From assembly GCA_903842345.1 (NCBI GenBank), contig CAIMLR010000007.1:248001-312000 (forward strand): 64,000 nucleotides of DNA, written 5' to 3'. Numbering within the stretch: the stretch's first letter is position 1; each line of letters starts with the position of its first letter. Both the position numbers and the translations under genes were made by a program. The notes beneath the pieces were generated by a model. The model saw nothing but the letters and a program-made list of their open reading frames with translations. It ran no database searches and was not told where the DNA came from. Positions 45,251 through 54,890 of the stretch are shown here, piece after piece. Source of the stretch: an uncultured Myxococcales bacterium. Its GTDB lineage: Bacteria > Myxococcota_A > UBA9042.

Positions 45251-45280
45251 TTGACGCTATGTTGGCCAGCAGCCTAGCGT
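45251..45280 (+). promoter_or_regulatory. Putative promoter of upp-hpt
   Basis: TTGACG (45251-45256), 18-bp spacer, TAGCGT (45275-45280), 23 nt before the ATG of upp. Confidence 0.5.
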
Positions 45281-45303
45281 CCATGCTCTCTTGGGGAGTC
45301 GTC

Positions 45304-46122
45304 ATGGGCGAGACCGCGTATCTGAACCTGCACAACCACGAAACCGAGCTGGAGCACCGCTACGGTCCGCAGGTGCATCTCATCCATGACCCGCTGGCGC
45401 TGACCTGGCTGGCGCGGCTGTGCCACCCAAACTGCGTGCAACCGGAGGTGAACCGGCTGATAACGCTGCTGTACCGCGGTCTGGCGCGGGAGGTCATCAA
45501 CCGCGAGTTTCCGCGCCGCGCTGTCCGGTCCGAGACGCGGATGCGCGAATTGACGCCTTTTGGCGTGTATGAAGGCCAGATCATCGACCCGACGACGGAA
45601 GTGACGACGGTGGACATCGCGCGCGCCGGCATCCTGCCGTCGATGGTGTGCTTTGACGCGCTGTGTGAGGTCATCGACCCGACGCGGGTGCGCCAGGACC
45701 ACATCCTGATGAACCGGCTGGTGGACGATCGCGCGCAGGTGACGGGGGCGGGCATGTTCGGCCGCAAGATCGCGGGTCCGGTCAAGGATCGCGTGCTGCT
45801 GGTGCCCGATCCGATGGGCGCGACCGGATCGTCGTTGGCGGAGGCGATCTCCTTCTACCAGACGGAGTTGGACGGCTCGCCCAAGCAGGTTTTCTGCCTG
45901 AACCTCATCGTGACGCCTGAGTTCATCAAGCGCCTGACGACGCAGTTCCCGGGACTTGTGCACATTTACGCGTATCGTCTGGACCGCGGGCTGTCGCCTG
46001 CTGACGTGCTGGCGGACGTGCCGGGCGCGCAGTGGGATCGCGAACGTGGCCTGAACGACCAACACTACATCGTTCCGGGCGCGGGCGGCATGGGTGAGAT
46101 CATGAACAACGCGCTGACCTAG
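45304..46122 (+). CDS. upp: Uracil phosphoribosyltransferase (long form)
   Basis: A 272-aa enzyme converting uracil and PRPP to UMP in pyrimidine salvage. The PRPP loop is LLVPDPMGATGSSLAEA (normally DPMLATGGS). The uracil-binding end GLNDQHYIVPGAGGMGE and the IARAGILPSM segment are conserved. It is about 60 residues longer than E. coli Upp. ATG 45304 is chosen for GGGGAG 6 nt upstream; an ATG at 45283 in the same frame lacks this. It lies 9 bp before hpt, making a purine/pyrimidine salvage operon. Confidence 0.9.
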   Translation: MGETAYLNLHNHETELEHRYGPQVHLIHDPLALTWLARLCHPNCVQPEVNRLITLLYRGLAREVINREFPRRAVRSETRMRELTPFGVYEGQIIDPTTEVTTVDIARAGILPSMVCFDALCEVIDPTRVRQDHILMNRLVDDRAQVTGAGMFGRKIAGPVKDRVLLVPDPMGATGSSLAEAISFYQTELDGSPKQVFCLNLIVTPEFIKRLTTQFPGLVHIYAYRLDRGLSPADVLADVPGAQWDRERGLNDQHYIVPGAGGMGEIMNNALT

Positions 46123-46131
46123 GAGCTGACC

Positions 46132-46665
46132 ATGGCCAAGACTGAACGCGTGGAAGTGTTCCTGTCCGCAGACAAGCTGAATGCGCGCGTGGCCGAGATG
46201 GGCCGCGAAATCGAAGCGTTGCCGGCGACGGAGCAGCCGCTGGTGCTGATCTGCGTGCTCAAGGGCTCGATCCTGTTTTTTGCCGACCTCGTGCGCAACC
46301 TGCAGCGGCCGGTGCACCTCGTGTTCCTCGGTGTGTCGAGCTATTCAGGTGGCACGGAGACTTCCGGCGCGGTGCGGTTGACGCACGACCTGACGCTGGA
46401 CATCGCAGGCCGGGACGTCGTGATCGTCGAGGACATCGTCGATACCGGGCTGACCATGAGCTACCTGCTGCACAACCTGGAATCGCGCGGCCCCAAGACC
46501 GTCGCCGTTTGCACGCTGCTGCACAAGCCCGCGCGGCAGAAGATCGCCGTGCCGCTGACGTGGGTGGGGTTCACGATTGAGGACGTCTTCGTTGTCGGCT
46601 ACGGTCTGGACTATGAGGAGCGGTACCGCAACCTGCCGTACATCGGGGTCATGCACTTTGACTAG
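46132..46665 (+). CDS. hpt: Hypoxanthine phosphoribosyltransferase
   Basis: A 177-aa purine-salvage enzyme making IMP/GMP from hypoxanthine or guanine plus PRPP. The PRPP-binding signature is VIVEDIVDTGLT, preceded by VLKGSILFFADLVR and followed by FVVGYGLDYEERYRNLPYIG, which binds the base. Length is standard and the start has AGGAG upstream. It is co-transcribed with upp. Confidence 0.95.
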   Translation: MAKTERVEVFLSADKLNARVAEMGREIEALPATEQPLVLICVLKGSILFFADLVRNLQRPVHLVFLGVSSYSGGTETSGAVRLTHDLTLDIAGRDVVIVEDIVDTGLTMSYLLHNLESRGPKTVAVCTLLHKPARQKIAVPLTWVGFTIEDVFVVGYGLDYEERYRNLPYIGVMHFD

Positions 46666-46818
46666 ACATGCCTGCCAAGACCGGAGATCAATGGCTGTTC
46701 GGTGGTGGGCCTGTTCAAGCTGCTGGCTGGGCCGCCAAGCTCGCGTCCCTGAGGGCCGACCCGCGGCGACGCAAGAACTTTGGCTCCGAGCCCATGCAGG
46801 GATGTCCAGCGTGATCGC

Positions 46819-47454
46819 ATGAAACTGCGCTTTCTGGGCCACGCCGCGTTCGCGCTTGAACTTGGCGGCGTGCGCCTGTGCCTCGATCCGCACAAGCCCG
46901 GCGTCGTCGGCGGGCGCTTTCAGTTGCCGGCTATCGTGGGGCCTTTTGACGCGTTGGCGAGCACGCACCCGCACGAGGACCACAACGCGTGGACGCCGGC
47001 GCTTGGCACCACGACCCGCATCGAGGGCGACACCGTGCTGGGCGCGCTGACCGTGCGCGGCCGCTCGGTCTTCCACGACGCGGATCGCGGGCTGCGCATG
47101 GGCCTGTCCACGATGCTGTCTTTTGAGGCCGACGGCGTGCGCGTCGTGCATTGCGGCGACGTGGGCAGCTACGACGCTTCTGACGTGGAATGGCTGCGCG
47201 GCACGGATGTGCTCCTGGTGCCAGCGGGCGGCACGTACACGCTGGACGGCGCCGGCGCGGCGGAACTGGTGCGCGCGGTCCAGCCAAAGATGGCGATGCC
47301 GATGCATGCCGCTGACCCGCGAATCGATCTGCCGCTCGCGCCCATCAGCGCTTTTCTGGGGCACTTTGCCCAGCCCATCTGGCGCGGCGCAATGCTGGAG
47401 TGGACCGCGGGCGCGCCCGTGCCGGCGGCGATTGTTGTGCTCGACGCGCCGTAG
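46819..47454 (+). CDS. MBL-fold metal-dependent hydrolase (UlaG-like)
   Basis: A 211-aa metallo-beta-lactamase-fold protein. Metal ligands are visible in STHPHEDHNAW (the H-x-H-x-D-H motif), VVHCGDVG and MPMHA. The N-terminus (MKLRFLGHAAFALELGGVRL) matches the UlaG/RNase-Z-like branch. It is cytoplasmic. The physiological substrate cannot be told from sequence; homologues are often annotated as Zn-dependent hydrolases. No strong Shine-Dalgarno is seen at ATG 46819; nothing notable was found in the 153-bp gap after hpt. Confidence 0.87.
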   Translation: MKLRFLGHAAFALELGGVRLCLDPHKPGVVGGRFQLPAIVGPFDALASTHPHEDHNAWTPALGTTTRIEGDTVLGALTVRGRSVFHDADRGLRMGLSTMLSFEADGVRVVHCGDVGSYDASDVEWLRGTDVLLVPAGGTYTLDGAGAAELVRAVQPKMAMPMHAADPRIDLPLAPISAFLGHFAQPIWRGAMLEWTAGAPVPAAIVVLDAP

Positions 47455-47468
47455 GACGGACACAATCG

Positions 47469-47498
47469 TTGACGATCGCGACCGGAAAGTGACACCAT
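47469..47498 (+). promoter_or_regulatory. Putative promoter of the large Cys-rich lipoprotein
   Basis: TTGACG (47469-47474), 18-bp spacer, CACCAT (47493-47498; 3 of 6 match). It ends 26 nt before the ATG. Confidence 0.45.
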
Positions 47499-47524
47499 GA
47501 GCGCCTGCTCGCTGGAGGTTTCCT

Positions 47525-49411
47525 ATGCGTCTTTCGTCCCTTTCCATGCTCGCTTGTGGGCTTTTTCTGGTCGCCGCAGCCTGCAGCAACACCACAGGCA
47601 ACACCAGCACGGGCAGCACGGACACCGGCGGCGGCGACACGCAGACGATCGGCGACACGGCGCAAAATGACACGACGGGCGGCACCGACGGCGCCGTGAA
47701 CGACACCGGCAGCAAGGACGTCCAGGACACGACCGGCACCGACGCGACGCCGGGGACGGACATCGTCGATGAGAAGAGCGCGGACACGGACGCAGTCATT
47801 CTCACCGACAGCGATTCACCCGACGTGAGCGACGCGCAGATCCCCGGCGACACGACCGCGACGGACATCTACGTTCCCGACGTTCCGCCCGGTTCGTGCA
47901 CCAAGGACGCAGATTGCCTCGGCCTCAACTTTGCGCCGTGCCAGATTGGCTACTGCGACGCCACCGCCAAGATGTGCAAAGTCAAAGCCGCGGCCGATGG
48001 CGGCGCGTGCAGCGTCGGCGGCTCCTGCGGCGGCCCCGGCACCTGCAAGAAAGGCGGCTGCGATGCCCCGACGACCTGCAAGCCTGACGTCTGTTCGCCG
48101 CAGGAATTGGCGTGCGGCAGCAAGATCGTCATCGACCTCGGCACGCTCGGCGCGTCCAGCTTTGGCGGCTACGGCAACTGCTCGAGCAGCAAGTGGGCCG
48201 GCCCGGAGCTCGCGATCCTCCTGACGAGCGACGTGACGATGACTGCTTCGCTCAGCCTCGACAGCACCGGCGTCACTGCCGACGCGCAAATGTTCGACAT
48301 CGCGCCGACCTTGGACGGCAAATGCGACACGGCGGCGTGCGACGATTCCTCCTACTACGCGCTGACGATCGGCCTGCCCGCCGGCGTGCCGCGCATCGTG
48401 ATCCTCGACACTTCCGCGCCCGACACCGGCACCGTCACGCTGACGCTCGACTGCACCGTCACGACGATCTGCGGCGACGGCACCTGCGACGCCAGCGAGA
48501 GCTGCAGCACCTGCGCCAAGGACTGCGGCGGTTGCAGCACGACGGGCTGCGGCGACGGCAAGTGCGACGCCAACGAGAACTGCATCACCTGCGTGGCCGA
48601 CTGCGGCGCGTGCGTTCCCGGCTGCCTGAAGAGCGGTTCGCCGGGCTGCGGCGGCTGCGCGTGCGAAGCGTGCGTGTGCAACGACCCGAACAACGGCGAT
48701 CCCTACTGCTGCAAGAACTCGTGGGACAGCACGTGCGTGAAGGAATGCAAGGCGTGCAGTGCCACGGCGTGCGGAACGTTCAACGACGTCTGCGGCGACG
48801 CGATCTGCGGCAGCAACGAAGACAGCACCTCCTGCCCCAACGACTGCGGCGGCAGCTACCTGTACTGCGGCGACGGCATCTGCTCGGCCTCGGAGAAGGA
48901 AGATTGCAAGGGCTGCTCCCAGGACTGCGGCTACTGCATGATGGCGGGCCTCGCCAGCGTCGGCTGCGGCGACGGCACCTGCAGCGGCGACGAGAACTGC
49001 ACCACCTGCACCGCGGACTGCGGCGTCTGCGGTGACTACAGTTGCGCGTGCCTGGCCGATTCAACCTGCTGCACAGAAAGCTTTGGCTACTACTGCCAGG
49101 ACGCCTGCAACACGTGCATCGCCACGGCCGGCGGCGGCAGCTGCCCCATCTCCAACTGCGGCGACGGCGTGTGCTCGGGCGAAACCTGCAAGTCCTGCTC
49201 GACGGACTGCGGCGAGTGCCCGGCGTACTGCGGCGACGGCAACTGCGACCCCGGCGAAGACAAGGCCACGTGCGCGACCGACTGCGGGACGGGCTGCCAG
49301 GGCAAGTGCGGCAAGTCCAGCAAGGAATCCGACGGCACGTACTGCTGGTGCGATACGTACTGCGCGTCGTCCGGCGACTGCTGCAGCGACATCGCCGCCT
49401 TCTGCCCGTAA
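47525..49411 (+). CDS. Cys-rich surface lipoprotein with CGDGxC repeats and a somatomedin-B-like C-terminus
   Basis: A 628-aa lipoprotein. The signal (MLACGLFLVAAAC) carries a lipobox, followed by a ~90-residue Asp/Thr/Gly stalk. A Cys-rich patch and a beta-rich domain (KIVIDLGTLGASSFGGYGNC, ~195-310) follow. Then come seven repeats of the form CGDG-x-C-x3-E-x-C-x2-C-x2-DCG, interspersed with CACEACVCNDP-type segments. The last ~40 residues (CQGKCGKSS, CWCDTYCASSGDCCSDIAAFC) have the spacing of a somatomedin-B knot. ATG 47525 has GGAGG upstream. It should be outer-membrane anchored and extracellular, held by many disulfides. It may mediate adhesion; this is inference. Confidence 0.88.
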   Translation: MRLSSLSMLACGLFLVAAACSNTTGNTSTGSTDTGGGDTQTIGDTAQNDTTGGTDGAVNDTGSKDVQDTTGTDATPGTDIVDEKSADTDAVILTDSDSPDVSDAQIPGDTTATDIYVPDVPPGSCTKDADCLGLNFAPCQIGYCDATAKMCKVKAAADGGACSVGGSCGGPGTCKKGGCDAPTTCKPDVCSPQELACGSKIVIDLGTLGASSFGGYGNCSSSKWAGPELAILLTSDVTMTASLSLDSTGVTADAQMFDIAPTLDGKCDTAACDDSSYYALTIGLPAGVPRIVILDTSAPDTGTVTLTLDCTVTTICGDGTCDASESCSTCAKDCGGCSTTGCGDGKCDANENCITCVADCGACVPGCLKSGSPGCGGCACEACVCNDPNNGDPYCCKNSWDSTCVKECKACSATACGTFNDVCGDAICGSNEDSTSCPNDCGGSYLYCGDGICSASEKEDCKGCSQDCGYCMMAGLASVGCGDGTCSGDENCTTCTADCGVCGDYSCACLADSTCCTESFGYYCQDACNTCIATAGGGSCPISNCGDGVCSGETCKSCSTDCGECPAYCGDGNCDPGEDKATCATDCGTGCQGKCGKSSKESDGTYCWCDTYCASSGDCCSDIAAFCP

Positions 49412-49428
49412 ACCAGAGCGAGGGTGAC

Positions 49429-52140
49429 ATGGCTGAGCGTCGCCCGACCCTGCTGCTGATTGACGGCTCCCACGCGCTGTTCCGCGCCTATTTCGCCGTG
49501 CGCCACTTGGCCTCGCCGACGGGACAGCCGACTGGCGCGGTCTTTGGCTTCGTCTCGATGCTGCAGAAGCTGCTGCGCGAGAAGAAACCCGACAAGATCG
49601 CGGTCTGTTTTGACGTGTCCGGGCCGACGTTTCGCCACGACATGGATCCGAACTACAAGGCGAATCGCCCGGACATGCCCGAGGATCTGGCTCAGCAGTG
49701 GCCGATTGCGTCGCGCGTGGCCGAGGAATTCGGCCTGCCGGTGATTGGGATTCCGGGGCTGGAGGCGGACGATCTGATCGCGACGCTTGCGGTGGAAGGC
49801 CAAGCCGCGGGCCATGACGTCATCATCGTGTCCGGCGACAAAGACCTGATGCAGCTCGTCATCGATCCCAAGGACGGCAAGCCCGGGATCACGCAGCTCG
49901 ACGACGGCAAAGGCATCCTCTACGACGAGAAGGCGGTCCTGGCCAAATGGGGCGTGCGGCGCGATCAGGTCGGCGACCTGCTGGCGATCATGGGCGACAC
50001 CGCGGACAACATTCCCGGCGTCCGCGGCATTGGCGAGAAAGGCGCGGTCAAGCTGCTGACGGATTGGGGCTCGCTGGACGCCATCTACGCGAACCTCGAC
50101 AAGGTGACGCCGCCGCGGGCGCAGGACCTGCTGCGGGCTTCCCACGACGCCGCGCGGCTGGCACAGAAGCTGGTGGCGCTGAAATGCGACGCCAAGCTGC
50201 CGTTTGCGCTGGCGGACCTGAAGCCAAAAGCGGAGCAGCGGGCGGCGCTCGCGCGCACGTTCACCGACCTGGGCTTCAAGCGGCTGACCGCGGAATACGC
50301 CGAGCCGGTGACAGAGACGGCGGCGCCGCGCGTCGCGATCGAGACGATCACGGACCTGCGCGACCTCGCCGGCGTTGTGGAGCAGATTCGCTCCACCCGC
50401 CACGTGGCGATCTGCGCCGTGCAAAGCCACGCCGATCCCGAGCGGCTGATGCCGATGTGGGGCGAACTCGTCGGCCTGGGACTGTGTTGGTCGCCGCTGC
50501 ATGTGGCCTACGTGCCGATGCGCCACCGCACGCTGGGCGCGCAACTGCGGGTGGCGGACGTGCTGCGGGTGCTGGCGCCCGTGCTGGAAAACCCGGACAT
50601 TGCCAAGATTGGCCACCACGCGAAGTACGACGCGATCGCGCTGCGCCGCGCGGGCGCGCAAGTGCGCGGGTGGACCGGTGACGCGATGCTGGCGAGCTAC
50701 CTGCACGAGCCGGAGCGCCACAGCCACACGCTGCGCAACATCGCCTCGTCCTACCTCAACCAGCAGCTTGCCGACGATGGCGACCTGCTGGGCAAAGGCA
50801 AGGCGCAGACCGGCTGGGACGCGGTGCCGATCGACAAGGCGGCCGAGCACGTGGGCATGCGGGCGCACCTGACGCGGCTGGCGGAGCTGGAACTGCGGCC
50901 GCTGTTGGCGGAAAACGGCTTGCTGCCGCTGTACACGGAGCTGGAGATTCCGCTCTCGGACGTGCTCGCCGACATGGAGTTCACCGGCATCCGCGTGGAC
51001 GTGGACGAGCTGAATCGCCAGAGCGAGTGGCTGGCCACCGAGATCGCGGGCGAGGAAGCGCAGATCCACGAGATGGCGGGCGCGCCGTTCAACGTCGGGT
51101 CGCCGACGCAGCTGGCCGACGTGCTGTTCCAGAAGCTCAAACTGCCGGCCAAGAAGCGGACGCAGAGCGGCTATTCGACGGACCAGAGCGTGCTGGAAGG
51201 GCTTGTGGACGCGCATCCGCTGCCGGCGCACGTGCTGCGGTGGCGGCAACTGACCAAGTTGAAGGGCACGTACACCGACGCGCTGCCGGCGCAAATCCAG
51301 CCGGAAACGCACCGCGTGCACACGTGTTTCCAGCAAGCGGTGGCGGCGACGGGGCGCCTGTCGTCCATCGAGCCCAACCTCCAGAACATCCCGGTGCGGT
51401 CGACCGAAGGGCGGCGGATTCGCCAGGCGTTCGTCGCGCCGCCGGGCAGCGTGCTCATTTCAGCCGACTACAGCCAGATCGAGCTGCGGGTGATGGCGCA
51501 CCTCGCCCACGATCCGGGGCTGCTGTCCGCGTTCCAGCAAGGCCGCGACATCCACCGCGAGACCGCGGCGCGCATGTTCAACGTCTTTCCGGAGATGGTG
51601 ACAAACGAACAGCGCAGCGCCGCGAAGACGATCAACTTTGGCGTGCTCTACGGCATGGGTCCGCAGCGGCTGAGCCGCGAGATCAACGTGACGCAAAAGG
51701 ACGCGAAGGCGTTTATCGAGCTGTATTTCCAGCAGTTTCCCGGCGTGCACGGCTTCATGGAACGCACGCTGGACGACGCGCGGCGCACCGGGGAAGTCCG
51801 GACGCTGTTTGGCCGCCGGCGGCAGGTCGCCAACCTGGGCAGCCAGAATCACGGGGACAAGGCGGCGGCGGAGCGGATCGCGGTCAACACGCCGGTCCAA
51901 GGCACGGCGGCGGATTTGATCAAGCGCGCGATGCTGACCGTGGCATCCGAGCTCACGGCCGCGCATTTGCACGCGAAAATGCTGTTGCAGGTGCACGATG
52001 AACTGGTGCTGGAGGCGCCCGAGGGCGAGGTCGAGCAGGTCACCAAGCTCCTGCGCAAGGCGATGATGGCCGCGGGCGAGCTGGCTGTGCCGCTCCAGGT
52101 CGACGTGCGGTCGGCGGCGAACTGGGCGGAAGCGCACTAA
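49429..52140 (+). CDS. polA: DNA polymerase I with degenerate proofreading site
   Basis: A 903-aa family-A polymerase used in repair and Okazaki-fragment processing. The N-terminal 5' nuclease is intact (LLLIDGSHALFRAYFAV, GLEADDLIATLA, GDTADNIPGVRGIGEKGA). Polymerase motifs A (SADYSQIELR), B (SAAKTINFGVLYGMG) and C (QVHDELVLEAP) are intact. In the 3'-5' exonuclease region the place of the catalytic D-x-E reads VAICAVQS, and the later AAEDAD-like site reads AAEHVGMRA. Proofreading is therefore probably absent, although GHHAKYDAI keeps one Asp. ATG 49429 has GAGGG upstream, 17 bp after the lipoprotein gene. Confidence 0.95.
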   Translation: MAERRPTLLLIDGSHALFRAYFAVRHLASPTGQPTGAVFGFVSMLQKLLREKKPDKIAVCFDVSGPTFRHDMDPNYKANRPDMPEDLAQQWPIASRVAEEFGLPVIGIPGLEADDLIATLAVEGQAAGHDVIIVSGDKDLMQLVIDPKDGKPGITQLDDGKGILYDEKAVLAKWGVRRDQVGDLLAIMGDTADNIPGVRGIGEKGAVKLLTDWGSLDAIYANLDKVTPPRAQDLLRASHDAARLAQKLVALKCDAKLPFALADLKPKAEQRAALARTFTDLGFKRLTAEYAEPVTETAAPRVAIETITDLRDLAGVVEQIRSTRHVAICAVQSHADPERLMPMWGELVGLGLCWSPLHVAYVPMRHRTLGAQLRVADVLRVLAPVLENPDIAKIGHHAKYDAIALRRAGAQVRGWTGDAMLASYLHEPERHSHTLRNIASSYLNQQLADDGDLLGKGKAQTGWDAVPIDKAAEHVGMRAHLTRLAELELRPLLAENGLLPLYTELEIPLSDVLADMEFTGIRVDVDELNRQSEWLATEIAGEEAQIHEMAGAPFNVGSPTQLADVLFQKLKLPAKKRTQSGYSTDQSVLEGLVDAHPLPAHVLRWRQLTKLKGTYTDALPAQIQPETHRVHTCFQQAVAATGRLSSIEPNLQNIPVRSTEGRRIRQAFVAPPGSVLISADYSQIELRVMAHLAHDPGLLSAFQQGRDIHRETAARMFNVFPEMVTNEQRSAAKTINFGVLYGMGPQRLSREINVTQKDAKAFIELYFQQFPGVHGFMERTLDDARRTGEVRTLFGRRRQVANLGSQNHGDKAAAERIAVNTPVQGTAADLIKRAMLTVASELTAAHLHAKMLLQVHDELVLEAPEGEVEQVTKLLRKAMMAAGELAVPLQVDVRSAANWAEAH

Positions 52141-54117
52141 TCAGAGCACGGCGACCAGATACTGCTCAATCTGCCGCGCCTCATCGCGCAGCCGCGCCGC
52201 TTCCTCAAATTGCAGGTCCTGCGCCGCCTTCTTCATCTGCTTGCGCAGATCCGCGACCTGTTTCTCCAGCGCAGTCCGATCCTTCTTGGCATCGGTCAAG
52301 TGCTGCAGCATCGGCGTGATCTGCACCGCCTTCGCTTCCTGGGTCGCCTTGCGGATCGACTGCGGCGTGATCCCGTGGGCCAGATTGTGGGCGATCTGCT
52401 TGTTGCGCCGCGTCTCCGTCGCCTCGATCGCCGTGCGCATCGAGCCCGTCATCACGTCCCCGTACAGGATCACGCGGCCGTTGACGTTGCGCGCCGCGCG
52501 GCCGATCGTCTGGATCAGCGAGCGGTGCGATCGCAGAAAGCCTTCTTTGTCGGCATCCAGGATCGCCACCAGCGATACTTCTGGCAAATCAAGACCTTCC
52601 CGCAGCAGATTGATGCCCACCAGCACGTCATACTCGCCGTTGCGCAGCGCGCGGATCAGCTCGATGCGCTCCAGCGTCTCAACGTCCGAGTGCAGATAGC
52701 GGACGCGCACGCCAAGCTCGTCATAGTACTCGGTCAGATGTTCGGCCATCCGCTTGGTCAGCGTCGTGACCAGCACCCGGTCGCCCGTCGCCACGGTCTT
52801 CTTGATTTCACCCAGCAGATCATCCACTTGGCTGCCCACCGGCCGAACTTCCACCTGCGGATCGACGAGCCCCGTCGGCCGCACGATCTGCTCGACGATC
52901 ACGCCCTGGGTCTGCTGCAGCTCCCAATCGCCCGGCGTCGCCGAAACATAGACCGTCTGCGGCACCCGCTCCTGAAATTCCTCAAAGCGCAACGGCCGGT
53001 TGTCCATCGCCGACGGCATCCGGAAACCGTGATCGACAAGGACCTCCTTGCGCGCGCGATCGCCGCGAAACATGCCGCCGATCTGCCCGACCATGACGTG
53101 CGACTCGTCGAGGAAAGTCACGAAATCCTTTGGGAAATAATCGACAAGCGTCGGTGGCGGCGAACCCGGCGGCCGGCCCGTCAGGTGCCGCGCGTAGTTC
53201 TCAATGCCGCTGCAGAAGCCGCGCGTCTGCAGCGCCTCCAGATCAAACATCGTCCGCTGCTCCAGGCGCTGCGCCTCCAACAACTTGCCCTGCGCGTTCA
53301 GGTCCTGGAGCCGCAGTTGCAGCTCAACGCGAATCGACTCCATCGCCAGGCTGATCTGCTCCGTCGGGGTCGCGTAGTGCGAATTCGGGTACACGGAGAG
53401 CTTGTCCGTACGGTCCAGCACAACGCCGCGCAGCGGGTCAACCCATTCCAGCGACTCGATTTCGTCGCCCCACAGGCTGATGCGCACCGCGCGGTCGTCG
53501 TGATACGCCGGCTGCAGTTCGATCACATCGCCGCGCACGCGGAAGGCGCCGCGGTGCAAGTCCATGTCATTGCGCTCATATTGGATGTCGACCAGCTTGC
53601 GGAGCAGATCATCGCGGCGAATACGATCGCCGACTGCGAGCGGCACGCGCATGCCGAGGTAGGACTCCGCGGCGCCGATGCCATAGATGCACGACACGGA
53701 ACTGACGATAATCACGTCCTTTCGCTCCAACAACGCGTAGGTCGCTGCGTGGCGCATCCGGTCGATCTCGTCGTTGATCTGGGAGTCCTTCTCGATGTAC
53801 GTGTCGGTCGACGGGACGTACGCTTCGGGCTGGTAGTAGTCGTAGTAACTGACGAAGAATTCAACTGCATTCTTGGGAAACAGCGACTTGAACTCGCGGT
53901 GCAACTGGGCCGCCAGGATCTTGTTCGGGGCCATGATGAGCGCCGGCCGACCAAGCCGCGCAATCGTCTGCGCCATCGTGAAAGTCTTGCCCGATCCGGT
54001 CACGCCCAGCAGCACTTGCGCAGTGTCGCCGCGCTCAATGCCAGCCACCAAAGCATCAATGGCTTGCGGCTGGTCGCCTGCGGGTTCGTAGGCCGATTCA
54101 AGTTCAAAAAGCGCCAT
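52141..54117 (-). CDS. uvrB: Excinuclease ABC subunit B
   Basis: A 658-aa DNA-damage verification helicase of nucleotide excision repair. Walker A is [14 protein letters not shown], the beta-hairpin [20 protein letters not shown], the DEAD-like motif [12 protein letters not shown] and motif [14 protein letters not shown]. The C-terminal UVR helix ([19 protein letters not shown]) is complete. The start ATG 54117 has GAGGTGATCC upstream. It converges on polA with directly abutting stop codons, so no space remains for a separate terminator. Confidence 0.97.
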   Translation of the reverse strand: MALFELESAYEPAGDQPQAIDALVAGIERGDTAQVLLGVTGSGKTFTMAQTIARLGRPALIMAPNKILAAQLHREFKSLFPKNAVEFFVSYYDYYQPEAYVPSTDTYIEKDSQINDEIDRMRHAATYALLERKDVIIVSSVSCIYGIGAAESYLGMRVPLAVGDRIRRDDLLRKLVDIQYERNDMDLHRGAFRVRGDVIELQPAYHDDRAVRISLWGDEIESLEWVDPLRGVVLDRTDKLSVYPNSHYATPTEQISLAMESIRVELQLRLQDLNAQGKLLEAQRLEQRTMFDLEALQTRGFCSGIENYARHLTGRPPGSPPPTLVDYFPKDFVTFLDESHVMVGQIGGMFRGDRARKEVLVDHGFRMPSAMDNRPLRFEEFQERVPQTVYVSATPGDWELQQTQGVIVEQIVRPTGLVDPQVEVRPVGSQVDDLLGEIKKTVATGDRVLVTTLTKRMAEHLTEYYDELGVRVRYLHSDVETLERIELIRALRNGEYDVLVGINLLREGLDLPEVSLVAILDADKEGFLRSHRSLIQTIGRAARNVNGRVILYGDVMTGSMRTAIEATETRRNKQIAHNLAHGITPQSIRKATQEAKAVQITPMLQHLTDAKKDRTALEKQVADLRKQMKKAAQDLQFEEAARLRDEARQIEQYLVAVL

Positions 54118-54209
54118 GGATCACCTCTGCGCACGACGCGCATCCGACCAAGGTAGGTCGACTCAAACGCAAAAGGAAGGGGAAGTCTGGCGATTGTCAC
54201 GAGAACTTC

Positions 54210-54237
54210 TTGACACGCTGCATCATTCGTCTAGGAT
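54210..54237 (+). promoter_or_regulatory. Strong putative promoter for the first Ala/Pro-rich lipoprotein
   Basis: A perfect TTGACA (54210-54215), 16-bp spacer, TAGGAT (54232-54237; 4 of 6). The rest of 54118-54440 is a ~200-nt leader holding a perfect 7-bp stem (CGTCTCC 54315-54321 with GGAGACG 54331-54337, 9-nt loop). I see no other gene there. Confidence 0.6.
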
Positions 54238-54440
54238 GTTGTCGGTTTGGAGGTCGTCGCCAAGCGGGGCATCGGTGCTGCCGCGCAACGAAGACTGCCT
54301 TTCGGGTGCCTCACCGTCTCCGCTTCAACAGGAGACGCGGTTGATTTGGGAAGCGAAAGCGTGGCTGCAAGGCTGCGAGCAAGTGGAACAGTCAGTAGCG
54401 AAACAGGTTGAGCAACCCCTTATTTAGGAGATGGAGCACA

Positions 54441-54797
54441 ATGTTGAACCGCAAGATGTTTGTTGTCGTTGGTCTGGGTCTGTCGATCGCCGTTTCCGGC
54501 TGCGAGAAGAAAGCTGAGACCAAGCCCGAGGGCGAAGGCGCTGCTGCCGCCGCGCCGGAAGGCGAGAAGAAGGCTGAAGAGCCCAAGGCCGAAGAGAAGA
54601 AGGAAGAGGCCAAGCCGGCTGAAGCCGCTCCGGCTGCTGCCCCGGCTCCTGCTGCCCCGGCCGCTCCGGCTGCCGCTGCTGCCCCGGCCGCTCCGGCTGC
54701 CCCGGCTGCTGAAGCCGCCAAGCCGGCGGAAGCCGCTCCGGCCGCCGCTCCGGCTGCCCCGGCTCCGGCCGCCCCGGCCGCTCCGGCTGCCAAGTAA
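54441..54797 (+). CDS. Small Ala/Pro-rich lipoprotein
   Basis: A 118-aa lipoprotein. The signal (VVVGLGLSIAVSGC) has a lipobox Cys, followed by a Lys/Glu-rich linker (EKKAEEPKAEEKKEEAKP). The rest is almost pure Ala-Pro low complexity (AAPAAAPAPAAPAAPAAAAA), which should be extended and could span the periplasm or peptidoglycan. A strong promoter, GGAG ribosome-binding site and a strong terminator suggest an abundant envelope protein, like Lpp-type or PAL-linker lipoproteins. That is inference from expression signals. It has no recognisable folded domain. Confidence 0.82.
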   Translation: MLNRKMFVVVGLGLSIAVSGCEKKAETKPEGEGAAAAAPEGEKKAEEPKAEEKKEEAKPAEAAPAAAPAPAAPAAPAAAAAPAAPAAPAAEAAKPAEAAPAAAPAAPAPAAPAAPAAK

Positions 54798-54849
54798 GAC
54801 CCAGCGGAACCAGACGTTCGCAAGAACAGAAGGTCGCTGAACGGTAACA

Positions 54850-54890
54850 CCGGCGGGGAGGGTCGTGAGATCCTCCCCGTCGGCGTTTTT
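54850..54890 (+). terminator. Rho-independent terminator of the first Ala/Pro-rich lipoprotein
   Basis: A 12-bp GC-rich stem with one G-T pair (54850-54861 with 54872-54883) and a 10-nt loop is followed by TTTTT (54886-54890). It is the clearest terminator in the window. Confidence 0.85.

Noticed and set aside
48355-49300. Repeat-rich DNA in the Cys-rich lipoprotein as a possible CRISPR or satellite
   Set aside because: The repetition follows the CGDGxC protein repeats, varies at third positions and lacks constant spacers.
54480-54797. Ala/Pro low-complexity segment as an assembly error
   Set aside because: The frame is intact with signal peptide, stop codon, promoter and terminator in place. 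A similar Ala/Pro composition flanks the next lipoprotein's domain.
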